Shown one piece after another: positions 55,973 to 64,000 of a DNA stretch of 64,000 bases; the stretch's first letter is position 1, and each line of letters starts with the position of its first letter. Made by a program: the position numbers and the translations under genes. Below the pieces are notes generated by a model, which worked only from the letters and a program-made list of their open reading frames with translations, was not told the DNA's origin and searched no databases. The DNA is from Geobacter sp. DSM 9736 (GTDB lineage: Bacteria; Desulfobacterota; Desulfuromonadia; Geobacterales; Geobacteraceae), in contig NZ_LT896716.1 in assembly GCF_900187405.1 (NCBI RefSeq), positions 2,852,753 to 2,916,752 of the forward strand, written 5' to 3'.

Positions 55973-57622
55973 TTACAGCCCTGAGACTTCCCGATCCTTC
56001 GGGTACTCCACGGCGATACCGAAGGTGAGCGCCTCTTTCTTCCCCGGCTCGACCCGAATCTTCCACGTCAGTGTGCCATCCGGCTTCTGCTCGTCCGGCT
56101 TCCTGCTTGGGCTTTCGAGGGAGACCTTGATCTCCTCGTCCTCCGCCACCGGCAGCTGGTCGCGGATGGTAAGTGTCTGCCCTTCTTTCCGGAAGTTCCC
56201 TGCTTCGATGCGGTAGAGGTAGGTCTGCCTGTTTTTGCCGAAAAGCCCGGCCTCAGCGTGGCGCTTCAGCTCCTCCCGCTTTACTGTTATCTGGTCGTCG
56301 ACTCCGAAAAAGAGGTCGAACTTCTCGCCGGGGGCTACCCTTTTCAGGTACGAACTGCCGGTAAAACTGCCGCCGGAGAAAATATTCACCTTGCCGGGAA
56401 GAAGAGGGTAGGTGGCCCTGTTCACTAGCTCCGACCGGAGGTAGGCGTGGGGAGAGCGCTTCGGCACTGCAAGGTACTCCACCGTCACCGGAATCTTCTG
56501 GATCGCCACCACGTTCCCGTGCCGCGTGCCGTCGGAGGGGATGTCCACCGATCGCGATATCTGGAAGAGGATCGACGTCTGCTCTTCTGCCACCTGTGCG
56601 GTGAGATAGTCCGCAGCCGGAGCCGCCTCCGCCATGGCGGCGCCATCTTCCGCTTTTGGCGCTGCCCCGTAAGCCCTCATTCCGAGTGGCGCCGGTGGCG
56701 GTGCCGAAAAGGCGCGGACAGGCATCGGACGGAAGAAGGAGACCCGCCAGGGATTCAGCTCGGGGGGGGTTCCGCCGATGGCGGGGCGGGCGGTGGAGAG
56801 GGAAAGGTTCACATCATTCCAGTCCTCCCCCGTCTGCTGCCGCACCTGGGCCCTGAATACAAGCTCCGTCGAGCTTCCTTCGGGGGAGAGGCGCGCATCG
56901 TAGGAAGGCTCCCACCCTGCATGGGGTACAACCCCGGAAAGCTCCAGCGTGAGTTCTCCGTCAGCAGCCGCCTCGACCGTCACCTCCACGCGCTTCGATT
57001 CCCTCTGGGATGAGCCGCGAACGGCTTCCAGCTCGCGATGGAGCGCGTCAATCCTGTCACTGAGCCGAGTCTTCTCCGTCTCCAGATCCCGTGTCTTCTC
57101 CTCCACCGTCGCCACTCCGTCCCCGACGAATGTAAGCGCCTCGTTCAGCTCTGTCGAGGTCGGTTTCCCCACTGCCAGCTCCTTGGATATCCGGTCCCCC
57201 CATGCCACCCTGATCGATTCGATGAACCCCTTCTGGGCAGAGAGTGCCGTGATACGGGCATCCAAGCTCCCGAGCTTGCGCTGCAGGGTCCGTATCTCCT
57301 CCTCGATCTCCCCGGCCCGCTTTTCCGGGACCTGCTCCAGGAAGGTCCGCTTTACCTCGGTGCCCACGATGGTCGCCCTGGCGCTTCCCTTCCCCTCGAC
57401 CCTGATGGAATCGTCCTGCAGGAGAACCGGCAGCGGTTCCAGCGCGATGAGGTAGCTTCCCCGTGTCAGCTTCACGGTTGCCGTGCGGGTCGTCATGGCT
57501 CGGTCTGGGTAGACGGTGACGGCGGTTATTCGTGGAATCGCCTGCACGCTGCGGAACTCGGTGGCATTGGCGAAAATGGGAAGGAATAGAGCGAGGAGGG
57601 GGATTATGCGGATGAGGTGCAT
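55973..57622 (-). CDS. DUF4140/DUF4139 secreted protein (mucoidy-inhibitor-A-like)
   Basis: A 549-aa protein with a signal peptide (IIPLLALFLPIFANA). The N-terminal DUF4140 part (ITAVTVYPDRAMTTRTATVKLTRGSYLIALEPLPVLLQDDSIRVEG) leads to a long coiled coil (about residues 95-200) and the C-terminal DUF4139 part (ELVNRATYPLLPGKVNIFSGGSFTGSSYLKRVAPGEKFDLFFGVDDQITVKRE). A Pro/Ala-rich linker sits near residue 310. Members are predicted surface or periplasmic; molecular function is unknown. It lies 22 nt after the cohesin-like gene's 5' side and just downstream of a VOC protein gene on the same strand. Confidence 0.85.
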   Translation of the reverse strand: MHLIRIIPLLALFLPIFANATEFRSVQAIPRITAVTVYPDRAMTTRTATVKLTRGSYLIALEPLPVLLQDDSIRVEGKGSARATIVGTEVKRTFLEQVPEKRAGEIEEEIRTLQRKLGSLDARITALSAQKGFIESIRVAWGDRISKELAVGKPTSTELNEALTFVGDGVATVEEKTRDLETEKTRLSDRIDALHRELEAVRGSSQRESKRVEVTVEAAADGELTLELSGVVPHAGWEPSYDARLSPEGSSTELVFRAQVRQQTGEDWNDVNLSLSTARPAIGGTPPELNPWRVSFFRPMPVRAFSAPPPAPLGMRAYGAAPKAEDGAAMAEAAPAADYLTAQVAEEQTSILFQISRSVDIPSDGTRHGNVVAIQKIPVTVEYLAVPKRSPHAYLRSELVNRATYPLLPGKVNIFSGGSFTGSSYLKRVAPGEKFDLFFGVDDQITVKREELKRHAEAGLFGKNRQTYLYRIEAGNFRKEGQTLTIRDQLPVAEDEEIKVSLESPSRKPDEQKPDGTLTWKIRVEPGKKEALTFGIAVEYPKDREVSGL

Positions 57623-57643
57623 GGTAGTCTCCTGTTGCTGGGC

Positions 57644-58015
57644 TTAGGTCACGAGCCTGGGATAGCACACCTCGAAGATGTTTCCGGAGGGATCGCGGAA
57701 CAGGATCGTTTCCCCTTCCCGTTGCGGTTTAGGTCCTGAAACTATCTTCGCCCCGAGCCGCTTCACCTTTTCCACGACATCGGGAAAATCCTCCTTGGCG
57801 CAGGAAAAGGCGATGTGGGCCATGGTGTGCCGGCTGAAATCGTACTCCTTGTTCTCCATTATGCCAAGTACAACGCTTCCGTTGCCGACAAAAGCCTGCC
57901 TCGGTTCGTCCCAGCGCTTGATAACGCTGAACCCGAACATCTCCTGGAGAAACGCAATGCTCTCATCCACATCAATTACATTCAGACCGACGTGGTCATA
58001 TCCTGGTTCGATCAT
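57644..58015 (-). CDS. VOC-family metal-binding protein (glyoxalase-like)
   Basis: A 123-aa vicinal-oxygen-chelate protein: GYDHVGLNVIDVDESIAFLQEMFGF, MAHIAFSCAKEDFPDVVEKVKRLGAKIVSGPKPQREGETILFRDPSGNIFEVCYP. The His and Glu positions fit metal ligands. An AAGGAAATT site precedes the ATG. The family ranges from glyoxalases to resistance proteins, so no substrate can be given. It is 21 nt from the DUF4139 gene and probably co-transcribed. Confidence 0.88.
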   Translation of the reverse strand: MIEPGYDHVGLNVIDVDESIAFLQEMFGFSVIKRWDEPRQAFVGNGSVVLGIMENKEYDFSRHTMAHIAFSCAKEDFPDVVEKVKRLGAKIVSGPKPQREGETILFRDPSGNIFEVCYPRLVT

Positions 58016-58113
58016 AATTTCCTTGCAATGGCAGCGAGGGCGAGTTTTTGTAGGCCCTTATGAGGCTTTTACCATTAAACAGTCGGCTTCGGCAGGATTT
58101 GCCGAAAAGTACT

Positions 58114-58980
58114 TTAGAACTGGAAGTGGCAGGCACTAGTATTACCCATCTCACAGGCAGACCTGATATCTGTCTTTGCCTCAGCATTATTATTTAGTCT
58201 TAAGTGCGTTTTTCCGCGTACTAAGAGAGCATCTGCATAATCTGATTTAAGAGATATTGCCTTGTCAAGGTCGGATAAAGCTTTTTTGAATTCATCCTTT
58301 TTTATGTATAACTCCGCTCTCTCCTTATATCCCCTGGGATAATCTGATTTTAACTCGATAGCCTTGTTAAGGTCGCTCATTGCTTTTTCTAGCTCACCAA
58401 TTCTGACAAATGCTGCGCTTCTTAAGCAATAAGCATCAATGTATTCAGGATAGTATCCAATTGCCGTGGTAGTGTCGCTTATTGCTTGGTTATAGTCATC
58501 ATTTTTGTACGGTTCTTCACCATTATATTTTTCTGTTGCTAGTGAAATCCTGCCTTCCTTACTATCGGGATATAATTTGACATTAATATTGTCATCATAA
58601 ATTTTCCACATTGCTCCTGTAGCGGGATCTACTATTAGAATGCCAATTAATCCACCAAAGATAATGTTGCCGAAATACCATCCGTTAATGCTTGAATCAA
58701 TTTGATGTTCTTGGGGCAAATAACCATCCTTAACTAATTTGATCTTGTATTTTGCATTCTGGAAAAAACCAGCCGACCGTTCAAGGGTGGCAGTGTAAGG
58801 CGTTCTTGCCTTAAGAATTGTATTTCCCGTCCTAATGTCAATGATTTCAAAATTTGCCTCATCCGGTTGAGACATGATGGGCAGTGTCTTTGGACCACCT
58901 GAAACTATAGAAGCGCAACTACAGAGATAAATTATTGATGACAGTAGTGCAATTCCCTTTATCCAGCTAAGACCTGACAT
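58114..58980 (-). CDS. TPR-repeat lipoprotein in an A+T-rich island
   Basis: A 288-aa lipoprotein (IALLSSIIYLCSC) with an N-terminal PEGA-like beta domain (ANFEIIDIRTGNTILKARTPYTATLERSAGFFQNAKYKIKLVKDGYLPQEHQID), a hydrophobic patch (WYFGNIIFGGLIGILIVDPATGAMW) and at least three TPR units (YNQAISDTTTAIGYYPEYIDAY, LEKAMSDLNKAIELKSDYPRGY, FKKALSDLDKAISLKSDYADAL). It ends with CEMGNTSACHF. An AGGAGG site lies before the ATG. It is visibly richer in A+T and in Lys/Asn/Ile codons than its neighbours, which suggests horizontal transfer. Confidence 0.85.
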   Translation of the reverse strand: MSGLSWIKGIALLSSIIYLCSCASIVSGGPKTLPIMSQPDEANFEIIDIRTGNTILKARTPYTATLERSAGFFQNAKYKIKLVKDGYLPQEHQIDSSINGWYFGNIIFGGLIGILIVDPATGAMWKIYDDNINVKLYPDSKEGRISLATEKYNGEEPYKNDDYNQAISDTTTAIGYYPEYIDAYCLRSAAFVRIGELEKAMSDLNKAIELKSDYPRGYKERAELYIKKDEFKKALSDLDKAISLKSDYADALLVRGKTHLRLNNNAEAKTDIRSACEMGNTSACHFQF

Positions 58981-59182
58981 AATATTCCTCCTGTTATATA
59001 ATTTTAAATGGCTAATATTTTTGGATGCTGCTTAACATGTAACAAAACGTAATGACTAACACTTATGCTGCTTTTCTGGTTGACTAACTCCTTCTTTTCC
59101 TGGGGAAATACAGACTAAGACAGCAGCAATAATACAAAAGAACTTCTACAACCTCTTCATGCATTTCCCTCTATCGTGAAAT

Positions 59183-59223
59183 GAAAAAAAGCCGCCCCGA
59201 CAGCTAATGCTGACAAGACGGCT
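59183..59223 (-). terminator. Minus-strand rho-independent terminator in the geneless region
   Basis: Arms 59190-59204 and 59209-59223 with loop TAAT. On the + strand there are three C-A mismatches, but read as minus-strand RNA these become G-U pairs, giving 14 of 15 pairs and then U7 (from 59183-59189). This strand asymmetry shows that the terminator works on minus-strand transcripts. The nearest gene upstream on that strand is the GGDEF-EAL gene, which ends about 510 nt away. Confidence 0.75.
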
Positions 59224-59265
59224 CAAAGAATCGAACTAATGAAACATCTGCGCTCCCAATGCATA

Positions 59266-59293
59266 GTGTTACACGACCGTGACTGTGTAACAC
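59266..59293. repeat. Perfect inverted repeat GTGTTACAC-N10-GTGTAACAC
   Basis: Arms 59266-59274 and 59285-59293, 10-nt spacer. No T run follows on either strand, so it is more like an operator or a hairpin RNA than a terminator. Confidence 0.6.
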
Positions 59294-59296
59294 CGG

Positions 59297-59318
59297 CATC
59301 AGGAACAAGTCAAGCTGA
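59297..59318 (+). repeat. 22-bp direct repeat, copy 1 (copy 2 at 62261-62282)
   Basis: Both begin CATCAGGAACAAG and continue with CAAGC; 20 of 22 bases are identical. The copies have the same orientation and bracket the GGDEF-EAL gene. Confidence 0.65.
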
Positions 59319-59729
59319 ATGTGTATTTAAATTAAGGAGGGGCAAAATAATTCGTAAATTTGAATGAATGTGTAAACTTTATTTACGGACAGGTAAAATG
59401 TTTTTTACGTTAAACCCAGAAAAACGCTTCGAGTACCACCGAATCGCCGGAGTAAAATCGAAGTGGTGCAGGAATCCGCAGTTGCATCTCCGGGGAAAAT
59501 CAGGGACACTCCACATTTATTACACATTCAGGGAAACAGGGAAGTGTATCTTTTTTTAGTGCAGGCAGGCTGACCCTACGCTCTTAACTCGCGTACAATC
59601 GATTTTCCCAATGACTTAGTGATGCAAGTTAGCAGAAGTGACCAACCTGAAGCCCTCCAGGACTGCAGCTTTGCAGACCCCACTTGCTCTCCATGGCCGC
59701 GAATCGAACTGTGAGAGAGGAGTGTATGC

Positions 59730-62117
59730 CTAGCTTCGTCCGTTCAACATACCTGACGTATCCTCTTTCATAAATTCTACGACCTTTTCAGGTGTCATCG
59801 GCCTGCTGAAGAGATATCCCTGGATCTCGTCACACATGGTGTCGCGCAGGAAAGATAGTTGCCCCTCTGTTTCGACGCCTTCGGCAATGACATTCAAGTT
59901 GAGATTGCTGCCCAAAGAGATGATGGCCTTGGCTATCGTCGCGTCAGTTACATTGGTGACAACATTACGCACGAACGATTTGTCGATTTTCAGGGTATTT
60001 ACCGAAAAACGCTTCAAGTGGGAAAGAGAGGAATAGCCGGTACCGAAATCATCAATCGAGATGTGGATCCCCATCTCCTTCAGTTCACTAAGCACGGCAA
60101 CGGTAAATTCTGGACTCTGCATTATTACCGTTTCGGTAATCTCCAGTTCCAGGTATTGGTACTCCAGGCCGCTTTGCTCCAGCGCCTGCTTCACCACTTG
60201 AACGAAATTCTTCTGCTGGAGTTGATGACCTGATATGTTGACGGCAATACGGAGCTTGAAAAGCCCCTCTGCCTGCCACTGCTTGTTCTGGATGCATGCC
60301 ATGTTCAGCACCCATTCTCCCAGAGGGAGGATCAGCCCCGTTTCTTCGGCGACAGGGATGAATTCCACCGGGGAGACGAGCCCAAGGTCGGGGTGTTCCC
60401 AGCGCAGTAACGCCTCCATTGCCGTTATCTCTCCCGTCACGATATTTACCTTGGGCTGATAGTGCAGACGGAATTCGTCATTTTCGAGCGCTTTGCGGAT
60501 GCCGTTTTCAAGCGTGAATCTCTTGTAAGCATGTTCGTCCATGGAGGCGTCATAGAACTTGAAGGTGTTGTGCTTATGGCTCTTTGCTGCGTACATGGCA
60601 ATGTCGGCTTTTTTGATCAGGTTGTCCAGATCCTCATCATCATCAGGATAGAGGGAGATACCGAGGCTGGTCGTGATAAACAGTTCGTGCTCATCGATCA
60701 GATACGGTTCGGACAGGGCCGATAATACCTTTTGGGCGATTTTGTCGGCATCGAGCCTTTCCTTTATCTGCTCCGCGACGATGATGAATTCATCGCCACC
60801 GATGCGGGCAACGGTATCAACTTCGCGCATACACGCGGAAAGCCGTTTGGCTACCGACTGGAGCAGCTTGTCTCCTACCGGGTGCCCCAATGTATCATTT
60901 ATGATCTTGAATCGATCCAGGTCGAGAAACATGATGGCGATTCCCGATCGGGATCGGCTCGCCTGCGCCTTGGCCCGTTTCAGCCAGTCTACGAACATGG
61001 CGCGATTGGGGAGGTTGGTGAGGGTGTCGTAGTGTGCCAGGTAGTAAAGCTGCTCCTGGGCGATCTTGCGCTCGGTTATGTCGCGGAATATCCCCCATAC
61101 CGCCACTTGCGTTTCATTCTCACGGCTGCAGGTTACTGCTCCTTCGAGAGCCAAGTCCTGTCCATCACGTGTTGTAAAAGTAGTCTCGATAACCGCGCCG
61201 CTGCCCCCTTCGATGACATGCTGCACATGCTTCTTGAACTGTGTCCTGCTGTGTGGATGGACCATGTCCCATAGTAGCGTTCCGGCAGATTCCTCTGGGG
61301 AATATCCCAGATCCTGCCGCCAGGCCTCGTTCACGTAGATAACCTCTCCTTTCGGAGTAACGCAGACGATAAGGTCATTTGCCGCATCGATGAAGCTGAG
61401 CAGTCGTTCCTCGCTTTGTCGCAAACGGCGTGTTTCAAGCCTGATCACCGACATGAGGAACGTGAGGATAACCGCAGCCGTAGTGTTCAGAATGGCGACC
61501 CATGACCACATCAGGACAAGATGAAGATAATCCAGGTGAACGTCACCTGCTACAAACGGCATTTTCATGTGTTGAACGGATCCGGCGTATTCCGCTGCCA
61601 GCAATGTTCCGTATATAACGCCGCCGACAGCGCCCATCACCCATACATCCCTGGTCCGGTCCAGGAGAAAAGCCGCTTCGATCGTGACCAGCAGATACAC
61701 TGGCCAAAACCAGCTGGCAACTCCGCCGCTGAAATGGATGAGGATGGTGACGAAGAGGATGTCGAGCAGAATCTGGAAAAAACCTGCCCACCTGATCCGG
61801 GAGATCGTTCCATAGAAAAAGTGATAGGCAGAGTTGTAGAACACAACTGCGAGCACGCTGCCTAAAAGGACGAGCTGCTGTGAATGCGTAAGGAAGAAGC
61901 CGAATCGGCTGAAATAAAAAAAACTTCCCGCGCAAGCACCGTAAATACCTATCAACAGCAGTATGATCCATCTCGCTTTGGCTACCAGCACCGTCCGGCG
62001 ATGGAGATCGCTGAATTGCTCCTTTTCATGAAGTTCATGACCCTTAGTGATTTTTCTGTAGAGGGTGCGAGTTACGATGTCAGACCAGGTGGAGGCATCG
62101 TCTTTCAATATTCCCAT
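59730..62117 (-). CDS. Membrane PAS-GGDEF-EAL cyclic-di-GMP protein
   Basis: A 795-aa protein with about six N-terminal membrane helices (residues 45-215), a PAS domain (about 240-355), a GGDEF domain with the intact active-site motif ARIGGDEFIIV, and an EAL domain with intact EALLRW, ETVIMQ, DDFGTGYSSL and KIDKSFV. It can therefore in principle both make and degrade c-di-GMP. The degenerate I-site (no obvious RxxD five residues before GGDEF, where CMREVDTVARIGG does show an R-E-V-D) looks present. CGGAG lies about 7 nt upstream of the ATG. The MCP-PilZ gene lies upstream on the same strand. A perfect direct repeat flanks the gene region on both sides within 500 bp. Confidence 0.93.
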   Translation of the reverse strand: MGILKDDASTWSDIVTRTLYRKITKGHELHEKEQFSDLHRRTVLVAKARWIILLLIGIYGACAGSFFYFSRFGFFLTHSQQLVLLGSVLAVVFYNSAYHFFYGTISRIRWAGFFQILLDILFVTILIHFSGGVASWFWPVYLLVTIEAAFLLDRTRDVWVMGAVGGVIYGTLLAAEYAGSVQHMKMPFVAGDVHLDYLHLVLMWSWVAILNTTAAVILTFLMSVIRLETRRLRQSEERLLSFIDAANDLIVCVTPKGEVIYVNEAWRQDLGYSPEESAGTLLWDMVHPHSRTQFKKHVQHVIEGGSGAVIETTFTTRDGQDLALEGAVTCSRENETQVAVWGIFRDITERKIAQEQLYYLAHYDTLTNLPNRAMFVDWLKRAKAQASRSRSGIAIMFLDLDRFKIINDTLGHPVGDKLLQSVAKRLSACMREVDTVARIGGDEFIIVAEQIKERLDADKIAQKVLSALSEPYLIDEHELFITTSLGISLYPDDDEDLDNLIKKADIAMYAAKSHKHNTFKFYDASMDEHAYKRFTLENGIRKALENDEFRLHYQPKVNIVTGEITAMEALLRWEHPDLGLVSPVEFIPVAEETGLILPLGEWVLNMACIQNKQWQAEGLFKLRIAVNISGHQLQQKNFVQVVKQALEQSGLEYQYLELEITETVIMQSPEFTVAVLSELKEMGIHISIDDFGTGYSSLSHLKRFSVNTLKIDKSFVRNVVTNVTDATIAKAIISLGSNLNLNVIAEGVETEGQLSFLRDTMCDEIQGYLFSRPMTPEKVVEFMKEDTSGMLNGRS

Positions 62118-62200
62118 TCAATTGCTCCGGAAGTTGTAGTTGTTATGTTTTTTCTTCTTCGGGAAAAAACGGACTTTCTTAACAAGACAGGCACCCATCC

Positions 62201-62244
62201 GGGCAGGCGGGGCAGCAGGCAGAATTCTCAGGGGGCAGGCGGGG
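62201..62244 (+). repeat. 12-bp direct repeat, G-rich
   Basis: GGGCAGGCGGGG at 62201-62212 and again at 62233-62244, in the 238-bp gap between the MCP-PilZ and GGDEF-EAL genes. The gap has no gene; only this repeat and copy 2 of the 22-bp motif are seen. Confidence 0.6.
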
Positions 62245-62260
62245 GCTACCATCCTATCGC

Positions 62261-62282
62261 CATCAGGAACAAGACAAGCGGA
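62261..62282 (+). repeat. 22-bp direct repeat, copy 2
   Basis: Same sequence family as 59297-59318, with changes at two positions. It lies just ahead (on the minus strand) of the GGDEF-EAL gene. Confidence 0.65.
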
Positions 62283-62355
62283 TTTAACTATTATCTCTTA
62301 CACCGTTCGGCACTGTCTCGTGTACGTTTGACGCATGAACAGGCCGAAGCTCAGC

Positions 62356-63930
62356 TCACGCGGCATAGTCGGCCGGTTTGTGGAAGTACTCGAACGCTGC
62401 TCTCAGCCGCTCCTTCTGCGCCTGCTCGACGCCATCGAACTCGACGCCGCACGCCAGGCCGTGCTCCTGGTTTCGGCACCACACTACCCGTGCCCCCACC
62501 TTAAACGGTTGCTGGCTGTTGTACTCGGCGAGCGAAGCGCAGGGGGTCATCACTTCGAGCAGTACCGGGTCGCCGGTGGAAACACCTGCCGACACGGGGA
62601 TTCGAAGCTGCATCCCCGACATGCTGAAGTCGCTGCTGATCCCCTCGACCTTCGAGACCCCGTCCGGGAGATGCAGAAGCGTCAGCAGGCCATTATGTGC
62701 CCGCGGGTGGCGGCGTTTCTCAAGGCCGGCCGTGCGGACAACGGCGTCCTTGTTGAAGTGGAACCGCGCCATCATCGAGTTGAGATCGTGAGCAACCCGG
62801 TTGAGGTCGGCGCTGATGGTCGCAGTCACTTCCACTCTCGAGGTGCTCTCCCTGAGCGTCGTGGCGAGGGAACCGAGCGTTTCCTGGAACTGCGCGAGTC
62901 TTGCCATCTGCTCCCGGCTCTCCTCCGATATGCGCAGGTTCGCCGTCGCCGAGTGGCGTACCGAATCCACCATCCGCTCAATCACTGCGGCGGTTTCCTC
63001 GGACTTGCTCTCGCTCTCTTTCACCCGTGTAACGACTGTTTCCATGGTGCGGGTCGTCTTGTCCACCTGCCCTCCGAATTCATCGATGATGCGAGCTATC
63101 TCTTCCGTCTCTTTGGAGGTGCGGGCAGCGAGCGAGCGGACCTCGTCTGCAACGACGGCGAATCCGCGACCCTGGTCTCCTGCCCGTGCAGCTTCGATGG
63201 CAGCGTTGAGCGCGAGCAGGTTCGTCTGGTCCGCAATATCGGTGATGCTCACCACGATCTGCTGGATCTTTTCTCCCACGGACTGAAGCGCCGACGTCTC
63301 CGCCGCCGCAACGTCAACCTCCCGCACGGTGCTCTTCATCATCTCGATGTTGTCGGTAACGGCCTGCATCCCGCGTTCCGCCTCGGTCTGGGTTTCTCCC
63401 GCCTTTCCCCGCGCAGATTCCGCCATCTCCCTGATCGAGTCGGAGGTCTGCTGCAATTCGACGGTCGCGGAGGAAACGGCCTCGAAACGCTGCTGCTGTT
63501 CCGCGCTCACCTCCGAGAATTTCCCGGAGATGTCCGCGATCTGGAAGGAAGACTGCTCCATCTGAAGCCCCGCATCCTGCACCCCCGAGAGCACTCCGCA
63601 CATCGATTCCTGCATCGCCATCATCGCCCTGAGCATCCGGCTCAGTTCGTTGTCGAACTCGATCTCCATCTGCCTGCTCAGGTCACCCTGGGACATCGTG
63701 TTCAGATGGCCGACCGCCCGCTGAAGCGGCCCGTCGATGGACCAGATATTGAGAGCGCCGAAGATCCCCCCGAGAATGATGAAGAGCGCGAGAGAGCCGT
63801 ACTTGACGGCAAAGGAATCGAACTGGAAGGCGACTGCGGTGGCAACGATGCAGGCACTGTAGCAGATGCAAAGAATGGCGAGGCGCACTCTGATGGAGAA
63901 GTCGAGGTAGAAACTCCAGAGACGGTTCAT
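62356..63930 (-). CDS. Methyl-accepting chemotaxis protein with C-terminal PilZ domain
   Basis: A 524-aa protein. Two N-terminal membrane helices (about residues 15-60) are separated by only a few residues, so there is essentially no periplasmic sensor. A HAMP-like segment ([29 protein letters not shown]) leads to the MCP signalling domain with the hairpin tip [37 protein letters not shown]. The C-terminal 110 residues form a PilZ domain: [10 protein letters not shown] (RxxxR) and [13 protein letters not shown] (DxSxxG) plus GVEF. It should couple c-di-GMP binding to chemotaxis output. GAAAGGA 5 nt upstream selects ATG 63930 over two earlier in-frame starts. Confidence 0.92.
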   Translation of the reverse strand: MNRLWSFYLDFSIRVRLAILCICYSACIVATAVAFQFDSFAVKYGSLALFIILGGIFGALNIWSIDGPLQRAVGHLNTMSQGDLSRQMEIEFDNELSRMLRAMMAMQESMCGVLSGVQDAGLQMEQSSFQIADISGKFSEVSAEQQQRFEAVSSATVELQQTSDSIREMAESARGKAGETQTEAERGMQAVTDNIEMMKSTVREVDVAAAETSALQSVGEKIQQIVVSITDIADQTNLLALNAAIEAARAGDQGRGFAVVADEVRSLAARTSKETEEIARIIDEFGGQVDKTTRTMETVVTRVKESESKSEETAAVIERMVDSVRHSATANLRISEESREQMARLAQFQETLGSLATTLRESTSRVEVTATISADLNRVAHDLNSMMARFHFNKDAVVRTAGLEKRRHPRAHNGLLTLLHLPDGVSKVEGISSDFSMSGMQLRIPVSAGVSTGDPVLLEVMTPCASLAEYNSQQPFKVGARVVWCRNQEHGLACGVEFDGVEQAQKERLRAAFEYFHKPADYAA

Positions 63931-63965
63931 GAGCATCCTTTCTATATGTTTAAATATATATTGCC

Positions 63966-63992
63966 GTTTCGGCAGCAACACCCTGCACTTGA
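63966..63992 (-). promoter_or_regulatory. Sigma28 (FliA)-like promoter for the MCP-PilZ gene
   Basis: On the minus strand TCAAGTGC (63992-63985), 11-nt spacer and GCCGAAAC (63973-63966) match TAAAGTTT-N11-GCCGATAA at 5 of 8 and 6 of 8 positions with the exact spacing. The start codon lies about 36 nt downstream of the -10, giving a leader of roughly 25-30 nt. Confidence 0.6.
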
Positions 63993-64000
63993 GCCTGCTG

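Larger units (their letters stand above)
58981..59729. other. Geneless A+T-rich region (about 750 bp)
   Basis: No convincing protein is seen; a 63-codon frame at 59368-59559 has no recognisable features and unusual composition. The region holds a minus-strand terminator (59183-59223), a perfect inverted repeat (59266-59293), a 22-bp motif repeated at 62261, and a segment near 59497-59545 with GGGACACTCCACATTTATTA-type sequence that may be a decayed repeat or IS200-like remnant. From 59560 to 59729 I see nothing definite. Confidence 0.6.

Noticed and set aside
59368-59559. 63-codon frame in the geneless region
   Set aside because: No ribosome site, no motifs, and it overlaps sequence that looks like repeat remnant.
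59630-59710. GCAAAGC-containing minus-strand segment resembling part of a GEMM c-di-GMP riboswitch
   Set aside because: The GGCAAACC part, the GNRA-capped P2 helix and the tetraloop receptor were not found, and no gene follows at a suitable distance.

Overview
The window looks like chromosome of a Geobacter-type bacterium (Geobacteraceae, Desulfuromonadia). The basis is gene content and order: an HdrCBA-FlxDCBA flavin-based electron-transfer locus, the hrcA-grpE-dnaK-dnaJ group behind a CIRCE operator, recA-pilT-recX-alaS, and an argBDFG-H / lysA-dapA-dapB-dapL cluster that uses diaminopimelate aminotransferase DapL. No rRNA, tRNA, CRISPR array, integrase or intact insertion sequence was seen. 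The species call is inference; the families named are read from protein motifs.

Layout. 1-6.9 kb (+): 3' end of hdrC, then hdrB, hdrA, flxD, flxC, flxB, flxA, an electron-bifurcating NADH:heterodisulfide/ferredoxin-type complex whose gaps hold inverted repeats. 7-8.6 kb (-): gamma-carbonic anhydrase-like protein and nadA. 8.8 kb (+): tatA. 9.2-14.8 kb (-): a C-N hydrolase and the complete envelope system tolQ-tolR-tolA-tolB-pal-cpoB. 14.9-21.7 kb (+): hemW, the heat-shock operon, and a secreted phospholipase D-like protein. 21.9-29.5 kb (+): larB, larC, pgpA, a polytopic membrane protein, cinA and a sensor kinase. 29.6-36.5 kb (+): recA, pilT, recX, alaS, a cupin and a receiver-kinase protein. 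36.6-49.8 kb (+): arginine biosynthesis, then lysine/diaminopimelate biosynthesis, with a NUDIX protein and an unusual nitrilase-fold protein between argG and argH. 50-58 kb, mixed strands: small secreted proteins, lipoproteins, a nitroreductase, a DJ-1/PfpI protein, CvfB-like and VOC proteins. 58.1-64 kb (-): an A+T-rich segment with a TPR lipoprotein and a long geneless stretch, then a GGDEF-EAL protein and a methyl-accepting chemotaxis protein carrying a C-terminal PilZ domain.

The strongest non-gene signal is a dispersed palindromic element of about 115 bp. Three clear copies lie between argF/argG, lysA/dapA and dapB/dapL, and a diverged fourth lies after flxA. The central hairpin shows compensatory base changes between copies. 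Outer-arm mismatches are mostly C opposite A on the + strand, so they become G-U pairs if the minus strand is transcribed. Other points of interest are the stand-alone nitrilase-like protein with a conserved Glu-Lys-Cys triad, a sigma28-like promoter in front of the MCP-PilZ gene, and a minus-strand terminator inside the geneless 58.98-59.73 kb region with no obvious gene in front of it.
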